A stretch of DNA of 64,000 nt from Bartonella bovis 91-4 (GTDB lineage: Bacteria > Pseudomonadota > Alphaproteobacteria > Rhizobiales > Rhizobiaceae), in contig NZ_CM001844.1 in the NCBI RefSeq assembly GCF_000384965.1, positions 1,379,667-1,443,666 on the forward strand. The letters run 5' to 3'. The position numbers and the translations under genes are program-made. Under the pieces are notes generated by a model that did not search any database, was not told the DNA's origin, and saw only the letters and a list, made by a program, of their open reading frames with translations. Each line of letters begins with the position of its first letter. Position 1 is the stretch's first letter. This document shows, piece after piece, positions 1-8,945 of this stretch.

Positions 1-242
1 TTAAACGAGGAATGAAAGTGCAGCAAGGGCAAATAATTGGATATGTTGGATCAACTGGTCTTGCAACAGGGCCTCATTGCCATTTTGAAATTATTGTTAA
101 CGGCACAAAAGTTGACCCCATGCGCATCCGCATACCCAACAGTAAAGAATTAATCAATCAAGATCTACAAACATTCCTGCGAGAAAAACGCAATATTGAT
201 TCTTTAATCAATAGCCCCACAAAATCAACCAATGATTCTTAA
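1..242 (+). CDS. M23 family metallopeptidase, C-terminal end (partial)
   Basis: The frame is open from the first bases of the window, so only the last ~80 residues are present. The fragment has the end of a LytM/M23 fold: a [15 protein letters not shown] strand-turn, then GPHCHFE, which carries the HxH zinc ligands of this family. M23 enzymes cut peptidoglycan cross-bridges in the envelope. The ATG at 12 is internal, because upstream codons (Lys-Arg-Gly) continue the domain. The last ~35 residues are a polar tail. The N-terminal half, including any signal peptide or LysM domain, lies outside the window, so a non-catalytic EnvC/NlpD-like role cannot be excluded. Confidence 0.85.
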   Translation, partial: KRGMKVQQGQIIGYVGSTGLATGPHCHFEIIVNGTKVDPMRIRIPNSKELINQDLQTFLREKRNIDSLINSPTKSTNDS

Positions 243-470
243 ATCAGACTTTAGTTCTGATGATCAGAAAAAATACTAAAAGTACACTCTTTTCAATTTT
301 TTAAAGCAACAAAAGAGTAAAAAGGCTTATACAAATAGAATACTAAAAAGGAGAGCTAAAAAACGCATAAAGCCGAATGTTTTAAAGCCTACAAAAAAGC
401 AACGCTTGGCTTTCCCTTACACAAGGAAGCAACACATAAAAGAAGAGAAGGAATTTTTAAATAGCGCTTC

Positions 471-1934
471 TTAAGAGACAAATGATGAACCATTCGCCTT
501 ACGGGTTTTTAGTTTTGGTAAAGGAATGATTACCTTTGTACCACCTAAATCAGATGTTTCAAACGATGGTTTTTCACCAAACTGCATACAAAGTTGTTCG
601 ACAACCAAGTGGCCAAGGCCCGCTTTTTCTTCTAAATTTTGGTTGTTAATGCCCACACCGTCATCTTCAACAATCAAGATCATTTGATCATTATCCTGAG
701 GAATAAAAGAAACATAAATATTCCCACACCGTTGATCAGGAAAAGCATGTTTTAAAGCATTTGTCAGCAATTCACCAAGAATAATCCCAAGTGTTGTTGC
801 ATCTCTTGATGATAATTGGCAATCTTTGAAAGATGTATGAATGGTGATATTTTCGCGCAATTCAAGAGGCACAGCCAATTCAACATCATGAACAACCGAG
901 CTTAGAAATTCGGCCACTAAAGTTGTTTCCATATCATCACACAAACGCAAACGTCGGTGTGCTGTGGAGATTGTTTGGATACGATCACGTGCAGCACCAA
1001 GAACAGAACGTACTTCTTCATTTTTACTTCGATTTAATTGCAAAGCAAGCAGAGAAGACACTGTACTGAGTGAATTTCCGATGCGGTGACTTGCATCTTG
1101 CAAAAGCATTTCAACACGCTGGCGTTCTTTTTCAGCGTGGTTGCGTGCTTTTTCCAATTCTTGTGTTCGCTCTTTCACACGTGCTTCAAGAGCAGCATTT
1201 TCACTATGAAGCAACAATTGATATGTTTTTAAGTAACGAACATCACGGCGAAACCGGTTAATTACAAAATAAGCTGAAATAAAAGTGCTGACAACAGCAA
1301 CAATTGCTGCCAACGTTAAGGCAGCACGCATCATAGCTATGTCTTTGCGTTGTTTTTGCCGTGTAGTATTATCACCATTGATAAAATTTGTCATTAACTG
1401 AGCTAAACGTGCAACTTGAAGTTTTGAAATTTCAGGAGAAGGCGGTAGTTTAACTGATGGATCGGAAAAAGAATCAAGAGAAACCATATGCGCAATCATA
1501 ATGGCTTTGCGTGTTTCAACTTCTTTTTTAAAAGCAGTAAACCATTCATACCATTGTGGCTTGGAGTAAACAATAAGCCCAGTGTAATCAAGAATATCAT
1601 CAAGATCACGAGCTGCATTTGTAAAGTGAGCTTTATCTTCCTCTCTGCGGGTACTTTCATAGCGACGGTCCGCTGCCGCCATATTAATCAAATTAATTAG
1701 CACCAAATCAGCTTGTTCTCGCAGCTGTGAACTTGTATTCAACCGCGCAATTTCCCGATCTACTGCGTTAGATAATAACATAATAAAAATTGCAGCTAAA
1801 CAAGCCATCAAAAGAGAGATGATAATTGCCACCCAACGCCAACGTGTAATCGTTGAACCAGAAGAAGATATTTGAGGGAGAAAATCCGTCTGTGTTGTCA
1901 TAGAATTTCCATCAATAAACCTGACAATCGTCAT
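471..1934 (-). CDS. CHASE3-type membrane sensor histidine kinase (HisKA_2 family)
   Basis: 487 residues. A first membrane segment (about 34-55) and a second (about 204-226) enclose a helical periplasmic part resembling CHASE3. A coiled coil (238-280) leads to an H-box with ASHRIGNSLS (His283), as in the HisKA_2 family, then a HATPase with N-box GELLTNALKHAF (388-398), G1 DDGVGI and G2 GLGHLVV. In alphaproteobacteria kinases of this class, placed beside ecfG, phosphorylate PhyR and so switch on the general stress response. It lies downstream of nepR-ecfG on the same strand. A second ATG at 1901 is an alternative start; neither has a strong ribosome site. The sensed signal is unknown. Confidence 0.88.
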   Translation of the reverse strand: MTIVRFIDGNSMTTQTDFLPQISSSGSTITRWRWVAIIISLLMACLAAIFIMLLSNAVDREIARLNTSSQLREQADLVLINLINMAAADRRYESTRREEDKAHFTNAARDLDDILDYTGLIVYSKPQWYEWFTAFKKEVETRKAIMIAHMVSLDSFSDPSVKLPPSPEISKLQVARLAQLMTNFINGDNTTRQKQRKDIAMMRAALTLAAIVAVVSTFISAYFVINRFRRDVRYLKTYQLLLHSENAALEARVKERTQELEKARNHAEKERQRVEMLLQDASHRIGNSLSTVSSLLALQLNRSKNEEVRSVLGAARDRIQTISTAHRRLRLCDDMETTLVAEFLSSVVHDVELAVPLELRENITIHTSFKDCQLSSRDATTLGIILGELLTNALKHAFPDQRCGNIYVSFIPQDNDQMILIVEDDGVGINNQNLEEKAGLGHLVVEQLCMQFGEKPSFETSDLGGTKVIIPLPKLKTRKANGSSFVS

Positions 1935-2127
1935 TCTTCAGTGTATAGGAGAAGGGCTTTTCTGATCATCGGTGTAAAAACCCCAACAGATGCTTGATGC
2001 AGGCCTTTTTTATTTTTTCTCAAAATGCAGGCCAAACTGTTCAAAAGATCTTCCAAACGGTGATTTCCTGTAAAAGTTGTAATGGAAAGACAAAAAACAA
2101 AGCTTTTTACCATCATGGTGACGCTCT

Positions 2128-2682
2128 TTAGTTATTAAATGAGCACAATGTACTTCCAGCCGAATAAGTATCGGGGCCATAATCGGATTCACCATTTACT
2201 TTGAGAAGTTCTTGCAAACGATTGCGCGCTCTACTGACACGGCTTTTAATTGTCCCTACAGCGCAATCACAAATAGCTGCAGCATCTTCATATGAAAAAC
2301 CAGATGCACCAATTAAAATAATTGCTTCTCTCTGATCAGCAGAAAGCATGTCTAAGGCCTTTTTAAAATCTTGCAAATCCAATGACCCATATTGAGCGGG
2401 GTGAATAGCGACATTTTTAGACAAAAGGCCATCACTATCTTGAACCTCTCTACCTCTTTTGCGCATCTGACTGTAAAATTCATTACGCAAAATGGTAAAA
2501 AGCCAAGCTTTGATATTTGTACCCATTTCAAAACTGTCTTGCTTAGCCCATGCTTTCATAATGGTGTCTTGAACTAGATCTTCCGCCTTATCGTGCTTAC
2601 CACTTAAAGAAATAGCAAAAGCGCGTAGAGCTGGCAGAATCAAAAGCAATTCTTGTTTAAAATTTTTCGCACCCGTCATCAT
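2128..2682 (-). CDS. ecfG: EcfG-type ECF sigma factor of the general stress response
   Basis: 184 residues, normal for the family. Sigma region 2 (about 12-75) has HDKAEDLVQDTIMKAW and the WLFTILRN motif. Sigma region 4 (about 105-160) has LSADQREAIILIGASGFSY followed by a recognition helix ending in GTIKSRVSRARNRL. EcfG sigma factors direct RNA polymerase to stress promoters and are held by NepR until phosphorylated PhyR removes it. The gene follows nepR by a few bases, and an AAGAGG-like site lies over the end of nepR, so the two are likely cotranscribed. The last ~25 residues are a non-conserved tail. Confidence 0.9.
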   Translation of the reverse strand: MMTGAKNFKQELLLILPALRAFAISLSGKHDKAEDLVQDTIMKAWAKQDSFEMGTNIKAWLFTILRNEFYSQMRKRGREVQDSDGLLSKNVAIHPAQYGSLDLQDFKKALDMLSADQREAIILIGASGFSYEDAAAICDCAVGTIKSRVSRARNRLQELLKVNGESDYGPDTYSAGSTLCSFNN

Positions 2683-2688
2683 AAAGGA

Positions 2689-2892
2689 TCAAACCTCTTT
2701 TGCACTGTTTAAAGAGGCACGTTCTACCTGATCCAATTTTTCCAAAAGTTCTAGAAAACGAACAGGAATAGCTTCTTCCTGAATTCCCATATAAAATTGG
2801 CGCAATTTCAGAACGATTTCGCTATTAACGCCAAAAAGATTATCGCCAAGTGCAGAAGGATCGGTGAGATTTTTTTCACCACAGTCGTTCAT
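2689..2892 (-). CDS. nepR: NepR anti-sigma factor
   Basis: 67 residues. The core helix pair matches the NepR family: KLRQFYMGIQEEAIPVRF followed by LELLEKLD. NepR binds EcfG in unstressed cells and is sequestered by the sigma-like domain of phosphorylated PhyR. It is the first gene of the minus-strand unit nepR-ecfG and diverges from phyR across 163 bp, the standard arrangement in Rhizobiales. Confidence 0.9.
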   Translation of the reverse strand: MNDCGEKNLTDPSALGDNLFGVNSEIVLKLRQFYMGIQEEAIPVRFLELLEKLDQVERASLNSAKEV

Positions 2893-2965
2893 TTTTCAGT
2901 CCCTTAACCCATATATTAATTCAAAGAAGATTTTTCTCTTCATGGTTGTAAATATAGTTGCGCTC

Positions 2966-2996
2966 AAAAAGTTCCATATGAGGGAAGGAACTTTTT
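2966..2996. promoter_or_regulatory. Inverted repeat with divergent GGAAC boxes in the nepR-phyR intergenic region
   Basis: The sequence AAAAAGTTCC (2966-2975) is repeated inverted as GGAACTTTTT (2987-2996) with 11 bases between. GGAAC is the -35 core of EcfG-dependent promoters, so one copy faces nepR and the other faces phyR. A matching GTT -10 core at the usual spacing is not clear on either strand. Autoregulation by EcfG is therefore an inference from position and the -35 boxes only. Confidence 0.45.
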
Positions 2997-3055
2997 CGTA
3001 TGTTGGGAATTTTAATTTTCAAAAGCGCTTTTAAAGACAGAAGGAGTTATCAATC

Positions 3056-3850
3056 ATGTCATTATCAATGCGTATTGCCCCACATCTTCCTTATCTTCGG
3101 CGTTTTGCTCGGTCTGTTACAGGCAGCCAATCGTCTGGCGATGCTTATGTAGCAGCAATGTTAGAAGCGCTTATTACCGATATCTCCATTTTTCCAAAAG
3201 CATCAAGTGATCGCATTGGAACCTATCGGCTCTTTTGTCATCTTTTTGATCAAACCACACCCAACATCGCCGAGCCACTGCCGCAATTTGGTCTTGAACA
3301 AAAAGCAAACGCAAAATTATCGTATCTTACACCACGTGCACGCCAAGCATTTTTACTCATTGCTGTAGAAGGCTTTAATGAGCGTGAAGCGAGCGAAATT
3401 ATGAATATTGATGCACAAAAGTTTCATCAATTCCTCAACCAAGCATCCATTGATATTTCAGCACAAATAGCTACACAAATTATGATTATTGAAGACGAGC
3501 CTCTCATTGCGATGGATATTGAACAAATGGTAGCAAATCTTGGACATCAAGTCGTAGGGATTGCACGCACCCGTGATGAAGCTGTTGTCATGTATCATCA
3601 AAAAAAACCTCGGATGGTTTTAGCCGATATTCAATTGGCAGATAACAGTTCGGGTATCGATGCAGTCAATGACATTTTGAAAAATGACCACATACCTGTG
3701 ATCTTTATCACTGCTTTTCCAGAAAGATTATTGACAGGAGAACGCCCTGAACCGACCTTTTTGGTAACAAAACCCTTTAATCCTGATATGGTAAAAGCAC
3801 TCATTTCACAGGCTTTATTTTTTCAAGAAAATGCTTCCAAAGCCGCATAA
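3056..3850 (+). CDS. phyR: PhyR anti-anti-sigma response regulator
   Basis: 264 residues. The N-terminal half (1-135) is an ECF-sigma-like domain that mimics EcfG. The C-terminal half (142-258) is a receiver domain with acidic pocket E146/D147, phospho-acceptor D191 (MVLADIQLA), T219 and K239. When phosphorylated, PhyR binds NepR and frees EcfG. A good ribosome site (AGAAGGAG) precedes the ATG. The stop overlaps the start of the next kinase gene (TAATG), which implies translational coupling. Confidence 0.93.
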   Translation: MSLSMRIAPHLPYLRRFARSVTGSQSSGDAYVAAMLEALITDISIFPKASSDRIGTYRLFCHLFDQTTPNIAEPLPQFGLEQKANAKLSYLTPRARQAFLLIAVEGFNEREASEIMNIDAQKFHQFLNQASIDISAQIATQIMIIEDEPLIAMDIEQMVANLGHQVVGIARTRDEAVVMYHQKKPRMVLADIQLADNSSGIDAVNDILKNDHIPVIFITAFPERLLTGERPEPTFLVTKPFNPDMVKALISQALFFQENASKAA

Positions 3851-4890
3851 TGGAAAGCAATATTTCAATTATGAACATCAACCCTGTTTCTACTCTGCCT
3901 ATGGACAGATCCCATCTCAGCGCCCTTATGCAGGCCATCCGCAGCGCTGATATTTGTGTTTTCTATCAGACAACAAATCTGATCCATTTATGGGCTGAAA
4001 ACTTGCCTCAGCATTTGCACAATAAATGGCGCGTGGGGTGTCGTGATAATGATTTTTTTTCGCTCGATCTTGCCGATAAGATGGAAACAATCAAACTACA
4101 GGTCTTAACCACTGGCAAAATGCAAACTATTGAAGTGCAATTTGAAGATATGGCAAAACAAGAAATCTGGTATAAATTCTCGATTGATTGTGACCGTAAT
4201 GATCGTGGAGAAATTATCGGCATAATCACCACTGGTGTTGAAATTTCAGGCTTGCGCCGACGCGAACAAGTGTTGAAAATTTTGCTCCGAGAAGTCAGTC
4301 ATCGCTCTAAAAATCTTTTGGCTATCATTCAAAGCATTGCTAGCCAAACTGCACGCTATACAGAATCGCTCCAGGTTTTCTTACGCAAATTCCAAGGGCG
4401 TCTGCATTCTCTTTCTCATTCTCAAGATCTCATTACCGATTCCAACTGGCGTGGAGCACAATTTCGTGAATTGGTACAATCGCAAGCTTTGGGGTATCTT
4501 GTAAAAGAAATAGAACGATTCTCTATTGAAGGTGCTGATCCTTACCTCTTTCCAAATGCAGCTTTGCATATTGGTTTGGCTTTTCATGAATTAATTGTCA
4601 ATTCACTCTCTTTTGGTGCCCTAGCGCAAGAAAAAGGAAACATATCTGTGCGCTGTGAAATCCACGCAAACACTAATAAACCAGCAAACCTTTTAATCAC
4701 TTGGCATGAAAATTTTGAACCTGGAACCACTCTTTGTGAGCATAATAAAGCCTGCTTTGGCAGTACAGTTTTAGAAAAAATTGTTCCCATTTCTGTAAAT
4801 GGATCAGCTTCTTTAAAAGTAACAGAAAAAAGCGTGATTTATTGCTTATCTGTGCCTGATACTTATTTTGATTTTGACACGTTCTCTTAA
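3850..4890 (+). CDS. PAS-HWE family soluble histidine kinase coupled to phyR
   Basis: 346 residues, no membrane segment. A PAS-like sensor region (about 24-134) is followed by an H-box REVSHRSKNLLAIIQSIA (His151), the N-box FHELIVNSLSFGA (245-257) and the diagnostic Trp-x-Glu of the HWE family (ITWHENF, 285-287). The start codon overlaps the phyR stop, so it is cotranscribed with its likely substrate. It probably phosphorylates or dephosphorylates PhyR in the cytoplasm. The C-terminal ATP-lid part is short, as in other HWE kinases. Confidence 0.87.
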   Translation: MESNISIMNINPVSTLPMDRSHLSALMQAIRSADICVFYQTTNLIHLWAENLPQHLHNKWRVGCRDNDFFSLDLADKMETIKLQVLTTGKMQTIEVQFEDMAKQEIWYKFSIDCDRNDRGEIIGIITTGVEISGLRRREQVLKILLREVSHRSKNLLAIIQSIASQTARYTESLQVFLRKFQGRLHSLSHSQDLITDSNWRGAQFRELVQSQALGYLVKEIERFSIEGADPYLFPNAALHIGLAFHELIVNSLSFGALAQEKGNISVRCEIHANTNKPANLLITWHENFEPGTTLCEHNKACFGSTVLEKIVPISVNGSASLKVTEKSVIYCLSVPDTYFDFDTFS

Positions 4891-5181
4891 AAAAATATTT
4901 CAAACACGAAGCAATACACCTCCTCATCATTGCCGATATGACAAGCGATTCTATTTATGCCCCCTTTTTGAAGCAAAGACATAAAGTTTGCACTACTAAT
5001 TTAGTGAAAATCAAACCAATACAACCAACCTCTTGGCAATAAATTTACGCCACTACTCTTTGAGAAATAAATCTGCTCCACTCACCTTTTGGAACAAATC
5101 AAATGTGTAAGCGTTTAAGCTACAAACCCTTTTGTAAGCAGTTACTTAAAAAATTATCAACATTTTTGGGGAAGGTATTTT

Positions 5182-5490
5182 ATGAATCCTATCGTTGCTG
5201 TCCTTCTTTTAGTTTCATGTACCGATGATTTGAACAGCTGTTATTCCAATGACTCCATGGTGAAAGTCTACCCAACAGCACAAATATGTGAGCAAAATAT
5301 CATACCATCAATCAAAAAATTAACGTCTTCAGGTCAGCAAATCTTTGCCCAATGCACAGACATACCAATAAACTCAACACAACAAAAAACCTCCCTTGTT
5401 TGGTCTGTTACAAACCAAGGCAACTTCTTGCTTCAAAGTCTCCATAACAATGATAACGAGCAAACAGATCTTAAAGCAGACACCTTGTGA
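5182..5490 (+). CDS. Small Cys-containing putative exported protein
   Basis: 102 residues, preceded by a clear GGGGAAGG ribosome site. A short hydrophobic N-terminus (PIVAVLLLVSC) is followed by conserved-looking cysteines (C13, C20, C37, C58), a spacing compatible with a small periplasmic protein or a lipoprotein with a very short signal. I do not recognise a named family. The charged C-terminus looks disordered. It stands alone between the stress locus and a membrane-protein gene. Confidence 0.6.
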   Translation: MNPIVAVLLLVSCTDDLNSCYSNDSMVKVYPTAQICEQNIIPSIKKLTSSGQQIFAQCTDIPINSTQQKTSLVWSVTNQGNFLLQSLHNNDNEQTDLKADTL

Positions 5491-5574
5491 CCTCTTTCTT
5501 GTCTTTTCTAAGCACTTATCCATTGTAAAAAAATTATTTAAAGCATAAACCCTTTAAGCCTTAAAAAAAGAACA

Positions 5575-6048
5575 ATGGAAAAATGTACCATGACTTATAA
5601 TAATACGCATGCTTTTGAGGAAAATCACCCAGAACAACGCACCTTATCTCAAGATGAACCTTTAGATCCTGCAGTAGAACGGGTGAGAAAAAAACTCATG
5701 CGTTTAATGATCATATCCATTTCAATTACAATCATTCTTATTCTTTTTGTGTTTGCGGGAATAATCTATAAAATTATAACACCTGAAATAGCTTCCAAAC
5801 AAATAAAGTCTCTTTCTCTTCAAAGCGATAATCTACCCTTTACCAATCACACACTCTCTTTGCCACCAAAAGCACAGATCATATCGCAAAGTCTCTCAGA
5901 CCATCACATCTCACTGAGAATTTTAATGCCAAACGGGCAAACACATTTTATGATTTATAATTATCACACAGGTGCTCTTATCGCCAATCTTTCCGTAACA
6001 ATGACACAAGAAACAGCTGTCACAAGGCCTTCAAGCACAATAAACTAA
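5575..6048 (+). CDS. Single-pass membrane protein of the DUF6476 type
   Basis: 157 residues. A polar N-terminus ending in a basic VRKKLMRLM stretch precedes one membrane helix (about 47-70, IISISITIILILFVFAGIIY). The ~85-residue domain outside contains LPPKAQIISQSLSDHHISL and LRILMPNGQTHFMIYNY. This layout is that of DUF6476-like proteins of Rhizobiales, whose function is unknown. The ATG at 5590 (MTYNN) is an alternative start. The family assignment is by pattern only. Confidence 0.65.
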   Translation: MEKCTMTYNNTHAFEENHPEQRTLSQDEPLDPAVERVRKKLMRLMIISISITIILILFVFAGIIYKIITPEIASKQIKSLSLQSDNLPFTNHTLSLPPKAQIISQSLSDHHISLRILMPNGQTHFMIYNYHTGALIANLSVTMTQETAVTRPSSTIN

Positions 6049-6055
6049 CGCAAGC

Positions 6056-6769
6056 TTAATTTTTTTCACCAACTGAACGCGTTGTTGCCACCTTGCGTCG
6101 ACGTGGCTTTTTGGGTACCTCCTCTTCACCAGATGAAGGAAGGGAAGCTATTTTTTCTGCAGATTTATTCCTTTTTTCAGACAGTTTTAGAACTGTCTGA
6201 GGCTTCTCACTAGAAGACGACTCTTGAGCCTGAGCATGCCGATGCGACAAACGACGCGACTTTTTAGCAGTTTCATTCCCCCCTTCAGCAGTTTTTTTCC
6301 CTTTCTCAACCGTTTCAGTTAATCCAGAACCTTTAGTTTCTAGCCCATCAGATGGCCGTACATCTTTTTTGCCACCTTTTCGTCTCTCATTGTGTTCTTG
6401 TGATTGCGCGTGCATCACAGGCTTTTCATCATTGCGATCATCTATTTTAGCATCTTCAGCACCTGTTTCTTCACAACTCTTCTCACCATTTTCATCAACC
6501 TGAGCTGGTTGAGAGTTATGCCCAACTGCTGCAAGGATAATACGCAAATAATGTTCAGCATGTTGCAGATAATTTTCCGACATAACACGATCGCCAGCAC
6601 CTTGTGCATCACGCGCAAGACTTATGTATTTATCAGCAATTTGCTGGGCATTACCACGAATTTTAACATCCGGTCCGTTACTTTCATAATTGCGGGACAA
6701 TGGATTAGGGCCACGACGATTATTGTTATTATTACGATTGCGTACCCGTCTATTTTGCTGTGACCTCAT
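6056..6769 (-). CDS. DUF4167 domain protein, putative nucleic-acid-binding
   Basis: 237 residues. The N-terminal ~80 residues are the DUF4167 domain: an Arg/Asn-rich start (RNRNNNNNRRGPNP), then KIRGNAQQIADKYISLARDA and YLQHAEHYLRII. The rest is a long, charged, low-complexity Lys/Glu/Ser-rich tail ending in basic clusters (KKPRRRKVATTR). The composition suggests RNA or ribosome association, but the family has no established function. It is widespread in Rhizobiales, usually near prfA/prmC, neither of which is in this window. Confidence 0.8.
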   Translation of the reverse strand: MRSQQNRRVRNRNNNNNRRGPNPLSRNYESNGPDVKIRGNAQQIADKYISLARDAQGAGDRVMSENYLQHAEHYLRIILAAVGHNSQPAQVDENGEKSCEETGAEDAKIDDRNDEKPVMHAQSQEHNERRKGGKKDVRPSDGLETKGSGLTETVEKGKKTAEGGNETAKKSRRLSHRHAQAQESSSSEKPQTVLKLSEKRNKSAEKIASLPSSGEEEVPKKPRRRKVATTRSVGEKN

Positions 6770-7714
6770 ATGTATCCCTTTTGGACTATACTTATTAACT
6801 GATTCTTCTTATCGCATTATTTCTTTAATAATGCTGACCATGTTCAAAATACGGTTATGGAACTATCCCCGTTTTATTTAACTTAAATGATATTGAATTG
6901 ACATCATATCAAAAGCGCATATTTTTTGAAAATCACCCAACACAGCAGGGAATATTTTAGTATAATTCCCAATTTGCCTGCTAACAAGCAGAAACGTAAC
7001 GATGTTCTCATAAAATTCCAAGTGTTTTTTTTAAAAATAGCTCATATTTCTTAAAAAAATGATCATCTTGTGGAAAAATAGTAAAAAAAAGTACTCTCAT
7101 ATGGTACAAAAAGCTCAATAAATACCCTTTCCCTTGGGCATTATCACCTCTTAAAACCTATAAGACTTTACTGCCCCTTCACATATGAAACCTATAAAAA
7201 GCGCAATGAAGATAACATTTCTAACAATAAACAAACCACATCTTACCTTCTCATCAGAGGCTTTTCAAGCACTCATTGCCTTTTATATTCAACTCTCCCA
7301 CGAAGCTTTCATTAACTCATTTCGTTTGAATTGGCTAACAATAGTGTTATTCAAGCAGCACTTGCACCAACAAATCATAAGCTTTAATAAAACGCTCTAA
7401 TTATGTTATAAATGTGATCACTCTATAATGTGGTCTAGATCAGTGATTCATAACAAGCCATGGTGTCATCATGAAACAAATGATGCATAAGCTAAAATCA
7501 AATGAAAGTTTTCATATAAATTTTAGAATGTAAAAAACACACCTCAACAATAAAACGAGCATTTTTCACTTTCTATTTTCACCGTTAATTGGTATTTTTA
7601 TATAAATTGCTTTTTCAATTTTAACTACAAAGCTAAGTAGTAAACTTTCCTTAGTACATACACGCTACAAATTCTCTATCCCTCCTAATTGATTCTCTAT
7701 CCCCTCCTAATTGA
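6770..7714. repeat. Gene-free upstream region and first copy of the toxin-locus flank repeat
   Basis: No convincing gene. From about 7150 the sequence matches two later stretches (about 9080-9620 and 10990-11383), as judged by shared blocks such as CTGCCCCTTCACA, GATCAGTGATTCATAACAAG and ATGATGCATAAGC. It holds a short ATGAAAGTTTTCAT inverted repeat near 7500 and, at 7670-7714, a two-fold repeat of CTCTATCCCTCCTAATTGA. It is the left member of the three flank copies around the duplicated toxin operons. Confidence 0.75.
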
Positions 7715-7747
7715 ATAAAAAATGAGAGGCTTTCCCGCCTCTCATCA
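7715..7747 (-). terminator. Rho-independent terminator of toxin operon 1
   Basis: Read on the minus strand, a 10-base stem (GATGAGAGGC pairing with GCCTCTCATT, nearly perfect) has a short GGAAA loop and is followed by a T run. It lies about 40 bases after the stop of the B-subunit gene, so the two-gene operon ends here. Confidence 0.8.
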
Positions 7748-7785
7748 AACTCTTTAGAGCATTCACCAAAACATAACTTGCTATA

Positions 7786-8100
7786 TTATTTGAAAGTAAT
7801 GCCTAATACTGGTTTTACTTCCTTTCCATTACCTACAAACCTTACTTCTACTGGTCTTTCTAGAATGAGTGCTGTTTTAGCCAAATCCAGAATGTTTTTT
7901 CCATACACGTTATCACACGACCACTCTCCTAACTGATGATCACCTGGATTTGATCCGTATGTTACTTTTAAAGTGCACTGTTTTTCATCGATTTTAACCC
8001 AATTTATATAGCCTGGTTGTTCATACGGCCCAGCAAATGCTGTTCCAACCATTAAAACCATCATACTCAAAGATAAAAGTATTTTTTCTTTAATTTTCAT
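7786..8100 (-). CDS. AB5-type toxin B (receptor-binding) subunit homologue, copy 1
   Basis: 104 residues with a signal peptide (1-23, cut after GTAFA), giving an ~81-residue mature protein. Two cysteines (C42, C62) could form the disulfide typical of AB5 B subunits. The segment NILDLAKTALILERPVEVRF follows the order of the central helix and next strand in PltB/SubB-type pentamer subunits. A GGGAGG ribosome site precedes the ATG. It lies 128 bases downstream of the A-subunit gene on the same strand and before a terminator. It is shorter than PltB/SubB and similarity is weak in the first half, so the B-subunit role rests on size, export, fold pattern and linkage to the A gene. Confidence 0.72.
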   Translation of the reverse strand: MKIKEKILLSLSMMVLMVGTAFAGPYEQPGYINWVKIDEKQCTLKVTYGSNPGDHQLGEWSCDNVYGKNILDLAKTALILERPVEVRFVGNGKEVKPVLGITFK

Positions 8101-8228
8101 AATAATTTTCCTCCCTTAAAATTTAAAATAAAATAAGATTATTTTTCACGTATTATATAAACGCTATACTTATAAATTATACAGTATATAAGTAGTATTA
8201 TAAATAGATATATTTATAATACTTTATT

Positions 8229-8945
8229 TTAATCAAGAATAGTAACTATCACTCCAAGTATAGAGTAATGAGTTTTCCAAAAGAACTCTTCTCCAAATTC
8301 CTGTGCTGATTTAATAGGAGAACAAGATGCTATTGATGTACAGTTAGCAAATTCAATCCATGGAGATTCTGTCCAAGCTACGTGCTTAATAGGAAAACCA
8401 GCTAGTTGTGGTTGAGCACCTGATGATGAAAAATTTCCATATAACCGCTCGTTGTAATCTGGATTGGGAACAAATGGATCAACTTTCCCGTTTCTTACTC
8501 TTTCCCATCCAATAATTTGATTCCAACGAATAACACCCAATGCAGATACTTCTTCCTCAATCGCATATCGACTATACTTTCCCAACGATTCATTAAGATC
8601 AACAAAATTAGGGGTAGTCTTAATATGATAAACATAACCATCCTTATCAAGGTTAAGATCAATCCACTCCATTGCAAATTCTCGAGAAATTGTTGTTGAA
8701 ACGTAGCCATTACCTAGCCCAGTAGGAAACATTGTAAGCATATGATCCCATAAATTTATGCTTGGTGGAGGTTTATCAATCCATGATTCATCTAAACATC
8801 TAGGATAAAAACCACCAGTGATTTTTACATCTTTAGGATCATTTTTAGTTGCGCGATAGACTGTTTTGATATCATCGGCAAAAGCAGAACACGAAAATAT
8901 AAAAATCATTAAAGAAATAAATGATTTCAGTATAATTTTTCTCAT
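8229..8945 (-). CDS. Cholera/heat-labile enterotoxin A-like ADP-ribosyltransferase, copy 1
   Basis: 238 residues from the ATG that follows GGGGAGG; an in-frame ATG at 8978 lacks a ribosome site. A signal peptide (1-23, FSCSAFA) is followed by the CTA/LTA fold: VYRAT with the NAD-binding Arg31, NLWDH (His68), GYVSTT (83-85), TPNFVDLNESLGKYS, then catalytic E130-E-E132 in EEEVSALG, as in cholera toxin EQEVSALGG, then IIGWERV and QLAGFPIKHVAWTESPW. C202 and C208 may form the disulfide loop that in CTA joins A1 to A2; a ~29-residue helical tail resembles a short A2. All catalytic residues are present. Predicted role: exported toxin that ADP-ribosylates a host protein, most likely a G protein; the target is inferred from the family. 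Confidence 0.85.
   Translation of the reverse strand: MRKIILKSFISLMIFIFSCSAFADDIKTVYRATKNDPKDVKITGGFYPRCLDESWIDKPPPSINLWDHMLTMFPTGLGNGYVSTTISREFAMEWIDLNLDKDGYVYHIKTTPNFVDLNESLGKYSRYAIEEEVSALGVIRWNQIIGWERVRNGKVDPFVPNPDYNERLYGNFSSSGAQPQLAGFPIKHVAWTESPWIEFANCTSIASCSPIKSAQEFGEEFFWKTHYSILGVIVTILD

Noticed and set aside
1931..2116. 61-codon frame between ecfG and the kinase, with a 4-base overlap to the kinase start
   Set aside because: The overlap could mean coupling, but the ribosome site is weak, the composition is not convincing, and another frame of equal length overlaps it (2010-2195). Left out as unsupported.
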